DNA of 64,000 bases from positions 558,001 through 622,000 of the forward strand of contig OZ241379.1 of NCBI GenBank assembly GCA_965200685.1, read 5' to 3'. Under the pieces are notes generated by a model. The model ran no database searches and was not told the origin of the DNA. It saw nothing but the letters and a program-made list of their open reading frames with translations. Shown here one piece after another: positions 17,478-27,336 of this stretch (position 1 is its first letter; the number at the start of each line of letters is the position of its first letter). A program made the translations under genes and the position numbers. The DNA is from Bin5 sp965200685 (GTDB taxonomy: Bacteria > Chloroflexota > Anaerolineae > Caldilineales > Caldilineaceae).

Positions 17478-18287
17478 ATGCCTTCGCCCTTTGCAAAACA
17501 CAGCCATGGAACACCTACAGAACTGGCCCGCTGGAACGAGGCCATCGACAATCATTTGGCGGCCAACCGAGCCGCAGACACCCTGCCACTGATCCATGTG
17601 GTCCTCAAGAATCTGCCCCGGCACCTGCCTACATATTTTCGGCTTCTACAAGCCTTTTGGCTACTACAGCGTTGGGATGAGGGCGGGGATTGGGCATTGC
17701 GTCTCCTGCGGGCCGACCCCTGCAACGAATTGGCCTGGGCTATGCTGGCAAGAGGGGCTGAGGCGCAGGACGACCCCATATTGGCGCAACGCTACTGGAG
17801 CCTAGCACTGGAAAATGCCCCGTATAACCGCCCCATCCGTCAGGGAATGTCCCGTACACTCCTACGCCAAAAACGCCCACTGATGTTGACCCGCCCGGCC
17901 TTGGCAACGCTCTACCGGCTAGGCGGACGCTGGGAAAGGGCCATTCACATGTACTTGGAGCTTGTACAGGAAGAACCCCGCCGGCTGGATTTCCAGAGCG
18001 GTCTACTTGAAGCCTTCTGGCATAAGGGACACACAGAAGACGCGCTAGAACTGGCCCGCTACCTAGTCCTACAGAACCCGGACATGCTGCTCGGATGGCT
18101 GGTTTCGGCCCGCATGGGCGATGAAGACGATCAGGCCCTTGCCCAGGCCCCATTGACTGCCTTAGATCCGGATGGCGAGTACGCACTTGTACGCTTCGCC
18201 GATACAGACGAAACAGCCATCAGCACACATATCTCGGTCGCGCCGCAGGATGCGGTGTTGCTGGACATTGGGCAGGCACGGCCGTAA
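17478..18287 (+). CDS. TPR-like helical repeat protein
   Basis: 269 residues. Several degenerate tetratricopeptide units, for example LPTYFRLLQAFWLLQRWDEG, ELAWAMLARGAEAQDDP and RRLDFQSGLLEAFWHKGHTEDAL. No signal peptide or membrane span, so likely a cytosolic scaffold. It follows the epimerase by 18 nt and is probably co-transcribed, but no specific role can be inferred. Confidence 0.78.
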   Translation: MPSPFAKHSHGTPTELARWNEAIDNHLAANRAADTLPLIHVVLKNLPRHLPTYFRLLQAFWLLQRWDEGGDWALRLLRADPCNELAWAMLARGAEAQDDPILAQRYWSLALENAPYNRPIRQGMSRTLLRQKRPLMLTRPALATLYRLGGRWERAIHMYLELVQEEPRRLDFQSGLLEAFWHKGHTEDALELARYLVLQNPDMLLGWLVSARMGDEDDQALAQAPLTALDPDGEYALVRFADTDETAISTHISVAPQDAVLLDIGQARP

Positions 18288-18423
18288 TGTCCATGGAAAA
18301 TGAAGAAAACAACCCGTGATTGGCTCCCGCTCCACTGCATCAGGCAGGATTTTGTCAAATCACAAACTTTGCGGTAGGCTAAGATAATCTGACAACAATT
18401 TTCGCGCAGAAAAGGAGTACTTT

Positions 18424-19440
18424 GTGCAGAGACAGCAACAATTGAAGCAGGCTCTCATTCAGGCTATAGAGAATGGTGAAGACCTCGCAGTGATTGAGCC
18501 GCCTAGAATTGGGCAAACCCAACAGCAGAACGAACTGCTGCTGTTTATTAAACCGGAGATCTTCGCGGTCTCGGATACGGACAGCCTAAGAAATTCCCTT
18601 GATCGAATCTGGGCCAATCTGGAAGAGTTTGATGCCTCTGTACAGGGCATTGTGGTGGTTGGTGGACGAGTCCTTGAACAGAAGGAGAGCATGGACCGGC
18701 ACTATGGCGCGATCAACGTTCTGTCGAAAACTGCTTCCTCCAGCCTGAGCGCGGCCGATAAGAAGAGCATCTATGACATCCTCGCTGTCTCTCCCTCTGC
18801 ATATCCCATCTTCGGCGGACATGAGTTTCTCGCCTCCCATGAGTCTTATACACCGGCAAGCCTAGATACGCTCTGGTTTACCAAAAAAGCCGAGAAGATT
18901 CGCAGCGGGTTCTATGTGCAGGCTTATGAAGTAGACAGGGCCAAGTTCATTCTTGTCAACGGGTTTCACCCTGCCCAACTGGTCCACTTCACTGCACCCT
19001 CCCACCGTATCGCTCTTATGCTCATACATTCAGATACAAATTGGGCACGTTTACGGGATCTGATGATTGGAGACACCTTCCCTGAGCGAGCGGCCGCCGG
19101 TTCAATTCGGGGTGAGCTGCACGCCAGGCCGGCACAATACGGCTTTGCAGAGGTGACGATTGCCAACAACGGAGTGCATCTGTCCGCTGGTCCCTTTGAG
19201 GCACTGTTTGAGATCGCCAATTTCTTTGGAAGCATCCTAGAGATGGACATCTACGCAACACAGCCTCACATCGTCCATCGGATGCACAGTGTGGGCATTA
19301 GGGAACACAACGCTTACAAGGCGTTGAAGAACCCAGATGTGCAGGATGAGCGGGGCGAGACTACCGACCTGTTCAGTGCGACAGAGCACATGGACACGCA
19401 GCCTGCTGTAGCACTCTACAGATCGAATGTAGGCGGCTGA
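18424..19440 (+). CDS. Enlarged NDP-kinase-like protein (338 aa)
   Basis: GTG start with an AAAAGGAG Shine-Dalgarno. NDPK elements appear in order: LLLFIKPE (Lys43, as in the IKP motif), RHYGAI (Tyr94), FTAPSHRIALML, LRDLM with GDTFP, AAAGSIRGELH (Arg229) and NNGVHLSAG (Asn249, His252, Ser254). His252 sits where NDP kinases carry the phosphoryl-accepting histidine. Standard NDPKs are 135-150 residues; here there is an N-terminal extension of about 35, an insertion of about 80 between the Tyr and the second half, and a C-terminal tail of about 65. Activity is inferred; it may be a regulatory paralogue. Confidence 0.75.
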   Translation: MQRQQQLKQALIQAIENGEDLAVIEPPRIGQTQQQNELLLFIKPEIFAVSDTDSLRNSLDRIWANLEEFDASVQGIVVVGGRVLEQKESMDRHYGAINVLSKTASSSLSAADKKSIYDILAVSPSAYPIFGGHEFLASHESYTPASLDTLWFTKKAEKIRSGFYVQAYEVDRAKFILVNGFHPAQLVHFTAPSHRIALMLIHSDTNWARLRDLMIGDTFPERAAAGSIRGELHARPAQYGFAEVTIANNGVHLSAGPFEALFEIANFFGSILEMDIYATQPHIVHRMHSVGIREHNAYKALKNPDVQDERGETTDLFSATEHMDTQPAVALYRSNVGG

Positions 19441-19461
19441 CATCTGCCCATGCTGCCATGT

Positions 19462-19815
19462 CTATAGAATCTTCATCACCACATTGGCATCGTGCCACAG
19501 TCCTTCAAGATCGTAGAAGAGACGGGTTTCTTCGGTAAACAGGTGCAGGATGACATCACCGTAATCGGCCAGAATCCAACCGCCCCCTTTCTGTCGTAAG
19601 TCCGGGACATTCAGCGGTCGGGTCTTCTGTTCGACCCGGAGCTGCTGCCAGAGTTCATCCCGAACGGCGTTGGCCTGCCGTTCATTGTCCACAGTTCCGA
19701 TAACAAAATAGGTGGCGATGGTCGTCTTCTCGCTCACATCCAGTAGAACGATATCTGATGTCTGTTTTTCCTCAATGATCTCGACAATCTTTCGGGCCAG
19801 TTCGTTGCTGTTCAG
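19462..19815 (-). CDS. rsfS: Ribosomal silencing factor RsfS, probable CTG start
   Basis: Reading from CTG 19815 gives 117 residues: LNSNELARKIVEIIEEKQTS, then DIVLLDVSEKTTIATYFVIG and a C-terminal WILADYGDVILHLF, all RsfS hallmarks. From the first canonical start (GTG 19737) the protein would lose the first helix and strand (26 residues). An in-frame stop lies about 30 nt above the CTG, with no ATG/GTG/TTG between; GGAGG sits 5 nt before the CTG. RsfS binds ribosomal protein L14 and blocks subunit joining during starvation. Confidence 0.88.
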   Translation of the reverse strand: MNSNELARKIVEIIEEKQTSDIVLLDVSEKTTIATYFVIGTVDNERQANAVRDELWQQLRVEQKTRPLNVPDLRQKGGGWILADYGDVILHLFTEETRLFYDLEGLWHDANVVMKIL

Positions 19816-20000
19816 ATATACCTCCGGTCTTGAGAACCTAGATTACCATATACTCTACAGTAGCTTACCAACTCAGGAGATATATCGCAAATAGGAAAAA
19901 TTGCAATAACCCCTATCTCGCCCGCATTAACCAAAGCACTGCTGCGACCGTTAATTAAGAGTGGCTTGTGGTCGATGACGAGTTCCTAGCATAAGTATCA

Positions 20001-20021
20001 AGAGCAACGCCGCTTTGCTCT
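20001..20021. promoter_or_regulatory. Perfect 7-bp dyad overlapping a -35 (candidate operator)
   Basis: AGAGCAA, 7-nt spacer, TTGCTCT. The right arm contains the putative -35 of the promoter at 20015-20043, so a bound repressor could block it. Lies in the intergenic region (about 460 bp) before the nucleoside importer. Confidence 0.35.
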
Positions 20022-20043
20022 AGCATTGCCAATCACATATAAT
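20015..20043 (+). promoter_or_regulatory. Predicted promoter of the nucleoside importer operon
   Basis: Consensus -10 TATAAT (20038-20043), 17-bp spacer and a weak -35 TTGCTC (20015-20020). The implied leader is about 225 nt to the ATG at 20274, long enough for regulatory RNA. The rest of the 19816-20273 interval shows no gene. Confidence 0.45.
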
Positions 20044-20201
20044 AACCGTGTAGATGCACCAAGGCGCAAGCCTGCATCCTGTTGTCATGGTGCAACAGTA
20101 CAACAAACAATGGTTCGATCCTGCTGTCGCATGACTTTCCCTACAGGCAGGAGGGGGCGCGGATGTCCATTGTGTCGCCGTGACCGCGGCCAACAAAACT
20201 G

Positions 20202-20238
20202 TTTTGCAACCCCGCCGTAGCCGCTGGGGTTTGCAAAA
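20202..20238. promoter_or_regulatory. Long imperfect hairpin just before the importer's Shine-Dalgarno
   Basis: TTTTGCAACCCC and GGGGTTTGCAAAA are complementary over 12 bp with one bulged A and a 12-nt loop. It ends about 20 nt before the AAAGGAGAGG ribosome-binding site. No U-tract follows, so it is not a standard terminator; an operator or a translational control stem is possible. Confidence 0.45.
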
Positions 20239-20273
20239 TACACTGATTCAATCATCAACAAAGGAGAGGCTTG

Positions 20274-21344
20274 ATGAACGTATCACCAGTGATATTCCGA
20301 TTATCAGTTCTTATTGTGCTTTCCCTGCTTTTAGCCGCTTGCCCGGCCCCCGCAGCACCACCCGCGGCCGACACTATGGCAGAATCCAGCACAGACACAA
20401 TGGACGATGTTAAGATCGGCCTCGTGACCGATGTTGGTCGGGTGAACGACCGCAGCTTCAACCAATCTGCTTGGGAAGGTGTTGTCGCCGCAGCTATGAA
20501 TTTCACCTTACCGGAAGAGAACTACAAATTCATTGAAACCCAGGATGCCAAAGACTACACGGACAACATCCAGCAGTTCATTGACGCTGACTTTAACATT
20601 ATCGTCAGCGTTGGTTTCGCGCTGGGGGATGCCACCATTGAGGCCGCCCGCAACAATCCCAACACCCTCTTCATCGGCGTTGACCAGTTTCAGGGGGAGA
20701 CGATTCCCAATCTGACCGGTCTCGTCTTCAACGAGGACCATTCGGGCTATCTGGCCGGGGTGTTGGCCGCTAGTCTGTCCACGAGCGGCATCATTGCTGC
20801 TGTGCTCGGTACGGACCTGGTTCCTCCTGTTGTAGCCTTTAACGAAGGGTATATCGCCGGGGCCAAGTCTGTGAATCCGGACATTCATGTGATCTCTACC
20901 TATCATCCCGGCGAGATTTCCCAAGCGTTCGTGGATCCTGAATGGGGCGCAGCCACAGCCAAACAGGCATTGGATCAGGGGGCTGATGTGATCTTTGGGG
21001 CTGGCGGCATCACCGGCAACGGCGCGCTGCAAGAGGTCGCCACTGCGGAAGGCGCGGGGGAAACTGTCTTCTGCATCGGTGTGGATACGGACCAATGGAA
21101 CACTGTTCCTGCGGCCCAGCCGTGCCTAGTCTCCAGTGCTATGAAGCTGATCACGCTAGGCATCGTCGATCTGGTGAATCTGTCCCAAGACGACGCATTC
21201 CCGGGCGGGAACTACTTCGGCGGTGCCGGTCTTGCTCCTTTCCATGATTTTGAGGATATGATTTCCCAGGAGTTGAAAGACCTGCTAGATACGACCAAGT
21301 CCGGACTCGAAGATGGCTCTATCAACACGGGATATGGCAACTAA
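20274..21344 (+). CDS. BMP-family (PnrA/BmpA-like) nucleoside-binding lipoprotein
   Basis: 356 residues from ATG 20274 with Shine-Dalgarno AAAGGAGAGG. Type II signal peptide with lipobox LLAAC (Cys near 23), a Pro/Ala/Ser-rich tether, then KIGLVTDVGRVNDRSFNQSAWEG, the N-terminal signature of BMP/PnrA proteins. DADFNIIVSVGFALGDATIEAA and VIFGAGGITGNGA are further landmarks. These lipoproteins deliver purine nucleosides to an ABC importer, whose permeases and ATPase follow directly. Confidence 0.93.
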   Translation: MNVSPVIFRLSVLIVLSLLLAACPAPAAPPAADTMAESSTDTMDDVKIGLVTDVGRVNDRSFNQSAWEGVVAAAMNFTLPEENYKFIETQDAKDYTDNIQQFIDADFNIIVSVGFALGDATIEAARNNPNTLFIGVDQFQGETIPNLTGLVFNEDHSGYLAGVLAASLSTSGIIAAVLGTDLVPPVVAFNEGYIAGAKSVNPDIHVISTYHPGEISQAFVDPEWGAATAKQALDQGADVIFGAGGITGNGALQEVATAEGAGETVFCIGVDTDQWNTVPAAQPCLVSSAMKLITLGIVDLVNLSQDDAFPGGNYFGGAGLAPFHDFEDMISQELKDLLDTTKSGLEDGSINTGYGN

Positions 21345-21441
21345 CTACTAGAAGTGCGCGCAGAGGGTATGAAGGGAGGAGCTCTCTTCATACTCTTTCT
21401 CCTCGCCTCTGGCCTGCCCACGATTCCCGCTTCTACGCCCT

Positions 21442-22566
21442 ATGAGAATGAGCGAATTTTCCCGCATTTTTCGCGCGATCCTCATCCCATTGCTGGCTCT
21501 GTTCGCCGCCCTGCTGACCGGCGCAGTCGTGATGCTTTTGTCTGGTGAAGATCCTCTGGCCGCCTATAGCGGGCTGTTTCAGGGCGCGTTCGGCGATGGC
21601 AAAGCTTGGTCCAGGACGGTACGCAAAATGGTTCCGTTTATCTTGACGGGCCTATCCGTTGCAGTGGCCTTCAAAGTCGGTCTTTTCAATATTGGCGCAT
21701 CAGGGCAGTTCGTGATGGGCACGATTTTGGCCGTGTCTGTGGGGATCAACTTTCCTGGGCTGCCCATGTTCCTGCATTTGCCCCTAGCGTTGATGGCCGG
21801 CGTTGTCGGTGGGATGATTTGGGGGGCGATCCCTGGCATTCTGAAAGTCTACACCGGCGCGCACGAAGTGATCGTTACGATCATGCTCAACTATGTAGCT
21901 GCTCTTTTCGGCGGCTGGACAGTCTATGCCGGCGGCACTCAGGGCCAAACCCCTGGCCCTCTGTGGGACCGTACGGCCGGCCCCATCTCTGAGACACCGG
22001 ACGTACTGGCATCGGCGCAGATCCCCTGGCTTTTCGGGCCGCCCTACCGGGTCCACTACGGCGTTTTCATTGCCCTGGCCATGGCTGTGTTCATCTGGTG
22101 GCTGATCTTCAAAACCCCCCTCGGCTTTGAGATACGTACCGTCGGGCAGAATATGCGAGCGGCGCACTACGCCGGTATTCGGGTCAATTTCACGCTCATC
22201 TTGACGATAGCACTGGCAGGTGGGCTGGCCGGGCTGGCCGGAGCCATCGAAACCCTTGGCCTGAACCATAAATTTGCCCCTGAGTTTGGCGGGGCAGTCG
22301 GCTTTGATGGCATTACCGTGGCCTTGCTAGGTCAAACACATCCCTTCGGCGTTATCCTAGCCTCATTTCTGTTCGGTGCCTTGGATGGTGGTGCAGCCAA
22401 AATGCAGTTTGAATCCGGCGTACCGGCCGACATCATCCAGATCATTCAGGCATTGGTGCTGGCTTTTGTGGCCGCGCCGTTGATCATCCGCACGATCTTC
22501 CGCCTACGCCATCATCCACAAGAGGATATGGTCTCGTCCCTCAGTACCAGTTGGGGCGGACCATGA
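21442..22566 (+). CDS. ABC nucleoside importer, first permease
   Basis: 374 residues with about nine to ten membrane helices. Matches the BPD_transp_2 permease family: KVGLFNIGASGQFVMGTILA, TGAHEVIVTIMLNYVAALF and the cytoplasmic coupling-loop region LGFEIRTVGQNMRAAHYAGI. Together with the next permease it forms the membrane channel of the BMP-dependent importer. It lies 97 bp after the binding-protein gene. Confidence 0.93.
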   Translation: MRMSEFSRIFRAILIPLLALFAALLTGAVVMLLSGEDPLAAYSGLFQGAFGDGKAWSRTVRKMVPFILTGLSVAVAFKVGLFNIGASGQFVMGTILAVSVGINFPGLPMFLHLPLALMAGVVGGMIWGAIPGILKVYTGAHEVIVTIMLNYVAALFGGWTVYAGGTQGQTPGPLWDRTAGPISETPDVLASAQIPWLFGPPYRVHYGVFIALAMAVFIWWLIFKTPLGFEIRTVGQNMRAAHYAGIRVNFTLILTIALAGGLAGLAGAIETLGLNHKFAPEFGGAVGFDGITVALLGQTHPFGVILASFLFGALDGGAAKMQFESGVPADIIQIIQALVLAFVAAPLIIRTIFRLRHHPQEDMVSSLSTSWGGP

Positions 22567-22644
22567 ACAGAAGAAGGGAGAGGATTGGCTGGTGGTCGCG
22601 GTTTCTCTCTCCTCGTCGTTGGAAACATTCCTTGAGTTCCTCCT

Positions 22645-23694
<1,050 letters not shown>

Positions 23695-23707
23695 CCGTGA
23701 GAAAGAC

Positions 23708-25234
23708 ATGAGCACGCCCAACAAAAAGCCTGTCCTTGAAGTCCGCAAAATCACAAAAGTCTTTCCCGGTATCGTCGCCAACAAAGAGATCGACCTGACT
23801 CTGCACCAAGGGGAGATTTTGGCCTTACTAGGCGAGAATGGGGCCGGTAAATCGACCCTGATGAACATTATCTATGGGTTGTACAAACCCAGCGAAGGCG
23901 AAATTCGGGTCAATGGCCGCAGTGTCGAAATGCACTCACCCAGAGATGCCATTGATTTGGGCATCGGCATGGTCCACCAGCATTTTCAACTGGTGCCGGT
24001 CATGAATGTAGTGGACAATATTATGCTAGGCAGTGAAAGCGTTCATGGGATATTTCTGAACCGGGACAGTGTCGCTTCACAGATTCAGGAACTGGCCGCA
24101 CGCTACAATATGCCAGTGGACCCGAACGCGCTCATTGAGGATCTGCCAGTGGGCATACAGCAGCGGGTGGAAATCCTCAAAGCCCTTTACCGCAGGGCCG
24201 ATATTCTGATTTTAGACGAGCCTACATCTGTGTTGACACCCCAAGAGATCGAAGGGTTGTTTGCCGTGATGGAACTGTTGCGTAGGCAGGGCAAGTCGAT
24301 TATTTTCATTACCCACAAACTAAAGGAAGTCTTGCGTATTGCCGACCGCATCGTCGTCCTGCGGCGGGGAGAAATGGTTGGCGAAGCAGAGCCGGCTACT
24401 GTCTCTCAAGAGAGCCTAGCAGCCATGATGGTAGGCCGGAACGTGATACTAGAGGTGGAGAAGAAACTGGCGAGCATTGGCGAAGTCGTGTTGATGGCGC
24501 AAGATCTGCAGGCTCTCAACGACCTGAACGAGCCAGCTCTACGCGGGGTCTCGCTGCAGGTACGGGCTGGGGAAATCATCGGCATTGCTGGGGTCCAAGG
24601 CAACGGCCAAACGGAATTAGTGGAGGTCATCAGCGGTCTACGCACCGCCACCCACGGCCAAGTGTTGATCAACGGCAAAGATATGACGAATGCCCCGCCT
24701 CGGCGTATCACCGAAGAGGGGGTCATCTGTCATGTACCGGAGGACCGCCATGGATATGGGATGGTGGATGCGTATTCGGTGGCGGACAATCTGGTCCTCA
24801 ACAGCTACTTCAAGCCCCCGTTTTCCTCTAGGATGACGATTGACGAACAAGCGATTGAGCAGCATGCTGAAGAACTGGTGGAGTCCTTTGACGTTCGCAC
24901 TCCTTCCGTTAAAACTCTTGGCGGCAGCCTTTCCGGTGGCAATCAGCAAAAAATGGTTGTGGCTCGGGAGTTCAGCCGTCCCATCCGGCTGCTGCTTGCG
25001 GCACAGCCAACTCGGGGCATCGACGTCGGTTCCATCGAATTTATCCACAGCCACATCATCGCTAGACGGGATGAGGGGGTTGCGGTGCTGCTAGTCAGCT
25101 ATGAGCTGGACGAAATTATGGCTCTCGCCGACCGCATTGCCGTGATGTTTCACGGGCGGATCAGTACAATCCTACCCCGCAATGAGGCCAGCCGCGCAAG
25201 GCTTGGCCTATTGATGGCAGGTGTCCAGCCTTAG
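23708..25234 (+). CDS. ABC nucleoside importer, duplicated ATPase subunit
   Basis: 508 residues from ATG 23708 (MSTPNKKPVLEV); an upstream in-frame extension overlapping the permease was rejected. Two ATP-binding cassettes: the first has Walker A GENGAGKST, signature-region LPVGIQQRVEILKALY and Walker B ILILDEPTSVL. The second is of the degenerate sugar/nucleoside type, with GVQGNGQTEL, LSGGNQQK and AAQPTRGIDVGS. It drives import of nucleosides captured by the BMP lipoprotein. Confidence 0.95.
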   Translation: MSTPNKKPVLEVRKITKVFPGIVANKEIDLTLHQGEILALLGENGAGKSTLMNIIYGLYKPSEGEIRVNGRSVEMHSPRDAIDLGIGMVHQHFQLVPVMNVVDNIMLGSESVHGIFLNRDSVASQIQELAARYNMPVDPNALIEDLPVGIQQRVEILKALYRRADILILDEPTSVLTPQEIEGLFAVMELLRRQGKSIIFITHKLKEVLRIADRIVVLRRGEMVGEAEPATVSQESLAAMMVGRNVILEVEKKLASIGEVVLMAQDLQALNDLNEPALRGVSLQVRAGEIIGIAGVQGNGQTELVEVISGLRTATHGQVLINGKDMTNAPPRRITEEGVICHVPEDRHGYGMVDAYSVADNLVLNSYFKPPFSSRMTIDEQAIEQHAEELVESFDVRTPSVKTLGGSLSGGNQQKMVVAREFSRPIRLLLAAQPTRGIDVGSIEFIHSHIIARRDEGVAVLLVSYELDEIMALADRIAVMFHGRISTILPRNEASRARLGLLMAGVQP

Positions 25235-25281
25235 GAACAAACGATTCCATACTCTCTGCGCGGGCCACCAGAGAAGAATCC

Positions 25282-25605
25282 TTAAAAAATCCCCAATTCG
25301 TCTTTTGCATCTTCCGACATCATATCGGGGTTCCAGAAAGGCGTCCACACCAGATGGACGTTGACTTCGCTGACGTTGGGAAAGGCGTTGTGTGTTGTAC
25401 GCTGGACATCGCTGATGATCTGCGGGCCAACCGGGCAGCCAGGGCTTGTCAGGGTCATGGTCACATCAATGTTATTGTCATCCGTCACTTCGATATCATA
25501 GACAAGCCCCAAATCAACGATATTCATCATCAACTCCGGATCCTTCACATGGGTCTTGAGTTCGGTTCGCACTTCGTCGGGTGTAGGCACTGTATTGTCA
25601 GACAT
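25282..25605 (-). CDS. sufT: SufT-like (MIP18/DUF59) Fe-S assembly factor
   Basis: 107 residues. LKTHVKDPELMMNIVDLGLVY and TMTLTSPGCPVGPQI are signature segments of MIP18-family proteins, with the conserved Cys in SPGCP. These proteins help mature or target iron-sulfur clusters. GAGGAG lies 8 nt before the ATG. Last gene of the suf operon, 12 nt after the Rieske gene. Confidence 0.9.
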   Translation of the reverse strand: MSDNTVPTPDEVRTELKTHVKDPELMMNIVDLGLVYDIEVTDDNNIDVTMTLTSPGCPVGPQIISDVQRTTHNAFPNVSEVNVHLVWTPFWNPDMMSEDAKDELGIF

Positions 25606-25617
25606 TTGTTGTTCTCC

Positions 25618-25956
25618 TCAAAACGGCTGTTCCACGTAAATATCTTCCCCATCCACCTGTACTTCGTAGGTTGGGGTCGGCTCAAAGGCCGGCATAGTCA
25701 GGGCTGCGCCTGTACGAATATCAAAACGAGCACCATGCCGGGGACACTGAATCTGGCAACCATCCAAAATCTCGCCTTCCACCAACGGGCCGCCATCATG
25801 GGTGCAGGTGTCTTCAATGGCGTAATAGGTCCCATCTAGGTTGAAAATTGCAATACGGATGCCATCCAGTTCAATAAGGACCCGCTCGCCTGTCTGAATG
25901 TCGTCAACTGTGGCAACTTTTACATAATCGTCCATGGAGTAGCGCTGCCTTTCCAT
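25618..25956 (-). CDS. Rieske [2Fe-2S] ferredoxin-like protein
   Basis: 112 residues. Rieske ligands are CTH near residues 50-52 and CPRH near 70-73 (GCQIQCPRHGARFD). A soluble Rieske-type electron carrier, probably supplying electrons during cluster assembly or to a redox partner. The start could be ATG 25956 or ATG 25935 (MDDYVKVA); the latter has GGAAAGG upstream. Within the suf operon, between sufU and sufT. Confidence 0.92.
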   Translation of the reverse strand: MERQRYSMDDYVKVATVDDIQTGERVLIELDGIRIAIFNLDGTYYAIEDTCTHDGGPLVEGEILDGCQIQCPRHGARFDIRTGAALTMPAFEPTPTYEVQVDGEDIYVEQPF

Positions 25957-25960
25957 TGTT

Positions 25961-26338
25961 CTATTGCGGCCAATGTTTCAAGCCGTACAGGCCGGCTTTC
26001 AGTGCTTTCAGGGGGAGCAATGCACATTTGATCCGCACTGGGCCGAGTTCAATGCCGAGGATGTCAAGCATCTCCTCTTTGCCCCAATGCTTCAGGTCCG
26101 CCACGGACATACCGATGATCTCCTCCATCAGCATTGATGCGCTGGCCTGGCTAATGGCACATCCCCTGCCCTCAAACGCGGCATCCACCACCACATCATC
26201 CACAACCTTTACCTGAATGGTCACCTCATCCCCACAGAACGGATTGGTGTCATGGTAGTGGAAGTCAGGGTTATCCAACCTACCTTTGTAGCGCGGGTGC
26301 TTATAATAGTCGATAATTGCTTCGCGGGATGGGTCCAT
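25961..26338 (-). CDS. sufU: SufU/IscU-type Fe-S scaffold or sulfur-transfer protein
   Basis: 125 residues with the three conserved cysteines and the Asp: NPFCGDEV (Cys35, Asp37), GRGCAISQASASM (Cys60) and RIKCALLPL (Cys105). Normally it takes sulfur from SufS, but no SufS is encoded in this operon. The ATG is preceded by a copy of an intergenic repeat and lacks an obvious Shine-Dalgarno. Confidence 0.94.
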   Translation of the reverse strand: MDPSREAIIDYYKHPRYKGRLDNPDFHYHDTNPFCGDEVTIQVKVVDDVVVDAAFEGRGCAISQASASMLMEEIIGMSVADLKHWGKEEMLDILGIELGPVRIKCALLPLKALKAGLYGLKHWPQ

Positions 26339-26340
26339 GT

Positions 26341-26400
26341 TGAATTGCAGTGGCCCGTGTCCTGTGGCTGGGAATGGCGGGATTCACTGGCCACTGCACT
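26341..26400. repeat. Intergenic palindromic repeat copy (sufU/rhodanese gap)
   Basis: TGAATTGCAGTGGCC at 26341-26355 is the reverse complement of part of the element at 44337-44355 (GGCCACTGCAATTCA, 15/15). Arms TGCAGTGGCC and GGCCACTGCA (26346-26355 and 26389-26398) form a perfect 10-bp inverted repeat. It lies against the sufU start codon. Confidence 0.6.
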
Positions 26401-26408
26401 GTGGGATG

Positions 26409-27260
26409 CTATCGTTCAATCGGCAACCCGACTGCATTGCCCCATTCGGTCCAAGATCCATCGTAGTTACGCACCTTCTTATAGCCCAGCAGATAGGTCA
26501 GCACAAACCAGGAATGGCTGCTACGTTCACCGATGCGGCAATACGCGATCACATCATCGTCGGCTGCGAGGCCCTGTTCTTCCTCATAGATCGCCCGCAG
26601 TTCAGCCGCGCTCTTAAAGGTGCCATCATCGTTGGCAGCTCGTGCCCAAGGTACATTTCTCGCGCCGGCGATATGACCACCCCGCAGAGAGCCTTCTTGG
26701 GGATAGTCGGCCATATGCAGCAGTTCGCCCTTATATTCGGCCGGGCTACGCACATCTACCAGTGGTTTATTGGCAGCTTGATGAGCCAACACCTGATCTC
26801 GCACGGCACGAATGGCCGCATCGTTTCGCCCCAATGCACTGTAGGAACCGGCAGGATAGGAAGGGGTTTCTGTCGTCAATTCCCGGCCCTCAGCGGCCCA
26901 CTTCTGACGCCCGCCATCCATCACTTTGGCATTGGTATGCCCAAATAGCTGGAATACCCAAAAGGCGTAGGTGGCCCACCAATTGCTCTTATCACCGTAG
27001 AAAACAATCGTTGTATCATTGGAGATACCGAGGCGTTCCATCAAGGCCTGGAACTGCTCTTTGTTGACATAATCCCGCACAATGGGATCGTTCAGGTCCT
27101 CCTGCCAGTCGATCTTTTGAGCACCGGGGATGTGTCCCGTATCGTAGAGCAGGACATCTTCATTCGACTCAAGCAGACGAATGTTTGCGCTATCCAGATG
27201 ACTCGCGACCCAATCGGTGCTGACCAGTACGTCAGGATTGGCATATCCTTTGTTTGACAT
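26409..27260 (-). CDS. Two-domain rhodanese (thiosulfate/mercaptopyruvate sulfurtransferase)
   Basis: 283 residues, two rhodanese domains. The C-terminal one carries the active-site loop CRIGERSS with Cys241, preceded by PLVDVRSPAEYKGE. The N-terminal, inactive domain has YDTGHIPGAQKIDW. GGAGGA precedes the ATG. It transfers sulfane sulfur from thiosulfate or mercaptopyruvate. It sits between sufD and sufU, where sufS is usually found, so it may supply sulfur for cluster assembly (inference). Confidence 0.93.
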   Translation of the reverse strand: MSNKGYANPDVLVSTDWVASHLDSANIRLLESNEDVLLYDTGHIPGAQKIDWQEDLNDPIVRDYVNKEQFQALMERLGISNDTTIVFYGDKSNWWATYAFWVFQLFGHTNAKVMDGGRQKWAAEGRELTTETPSYPAGSYSALGRNDAAIRAVRDQVLAHQAANKPLVDVRSPAEYKGELLHMADYPQEGSLRGGHIAGARNVPWARAANDDGTFKSAAELRAIYEEEQGLAADDDVIAYCRIGERSSHSWFVLTYLLGYKKVRNYDGSWTEWGNAVGLPIER

Positions 27261-27336
27261 AATGTTCCTCCAATGTTGGATCAGGATTCACAGGAAGATA
27301 CTAAGAGATATCCTGATCGATTTTGTATTAATAAAA

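Noticed and set aside
20202..20238. Rho-independent terminator
   Set aside because: The stem is GC-containing but is not followed by a U-tract and sits just before a ribosome site.
20015..20273. Purine riboswitch
   Set aside because: I cannot match the conserved purine-aptamer core in the leader; only generic hairpins are seen.
25245..25281. Bidirectional terminator between the ABC ATPase and sufT
   Set aside because: A partial stem (TCTCTG/CAGAGA) exists, but arms are short and the T-run is weak on both strands.
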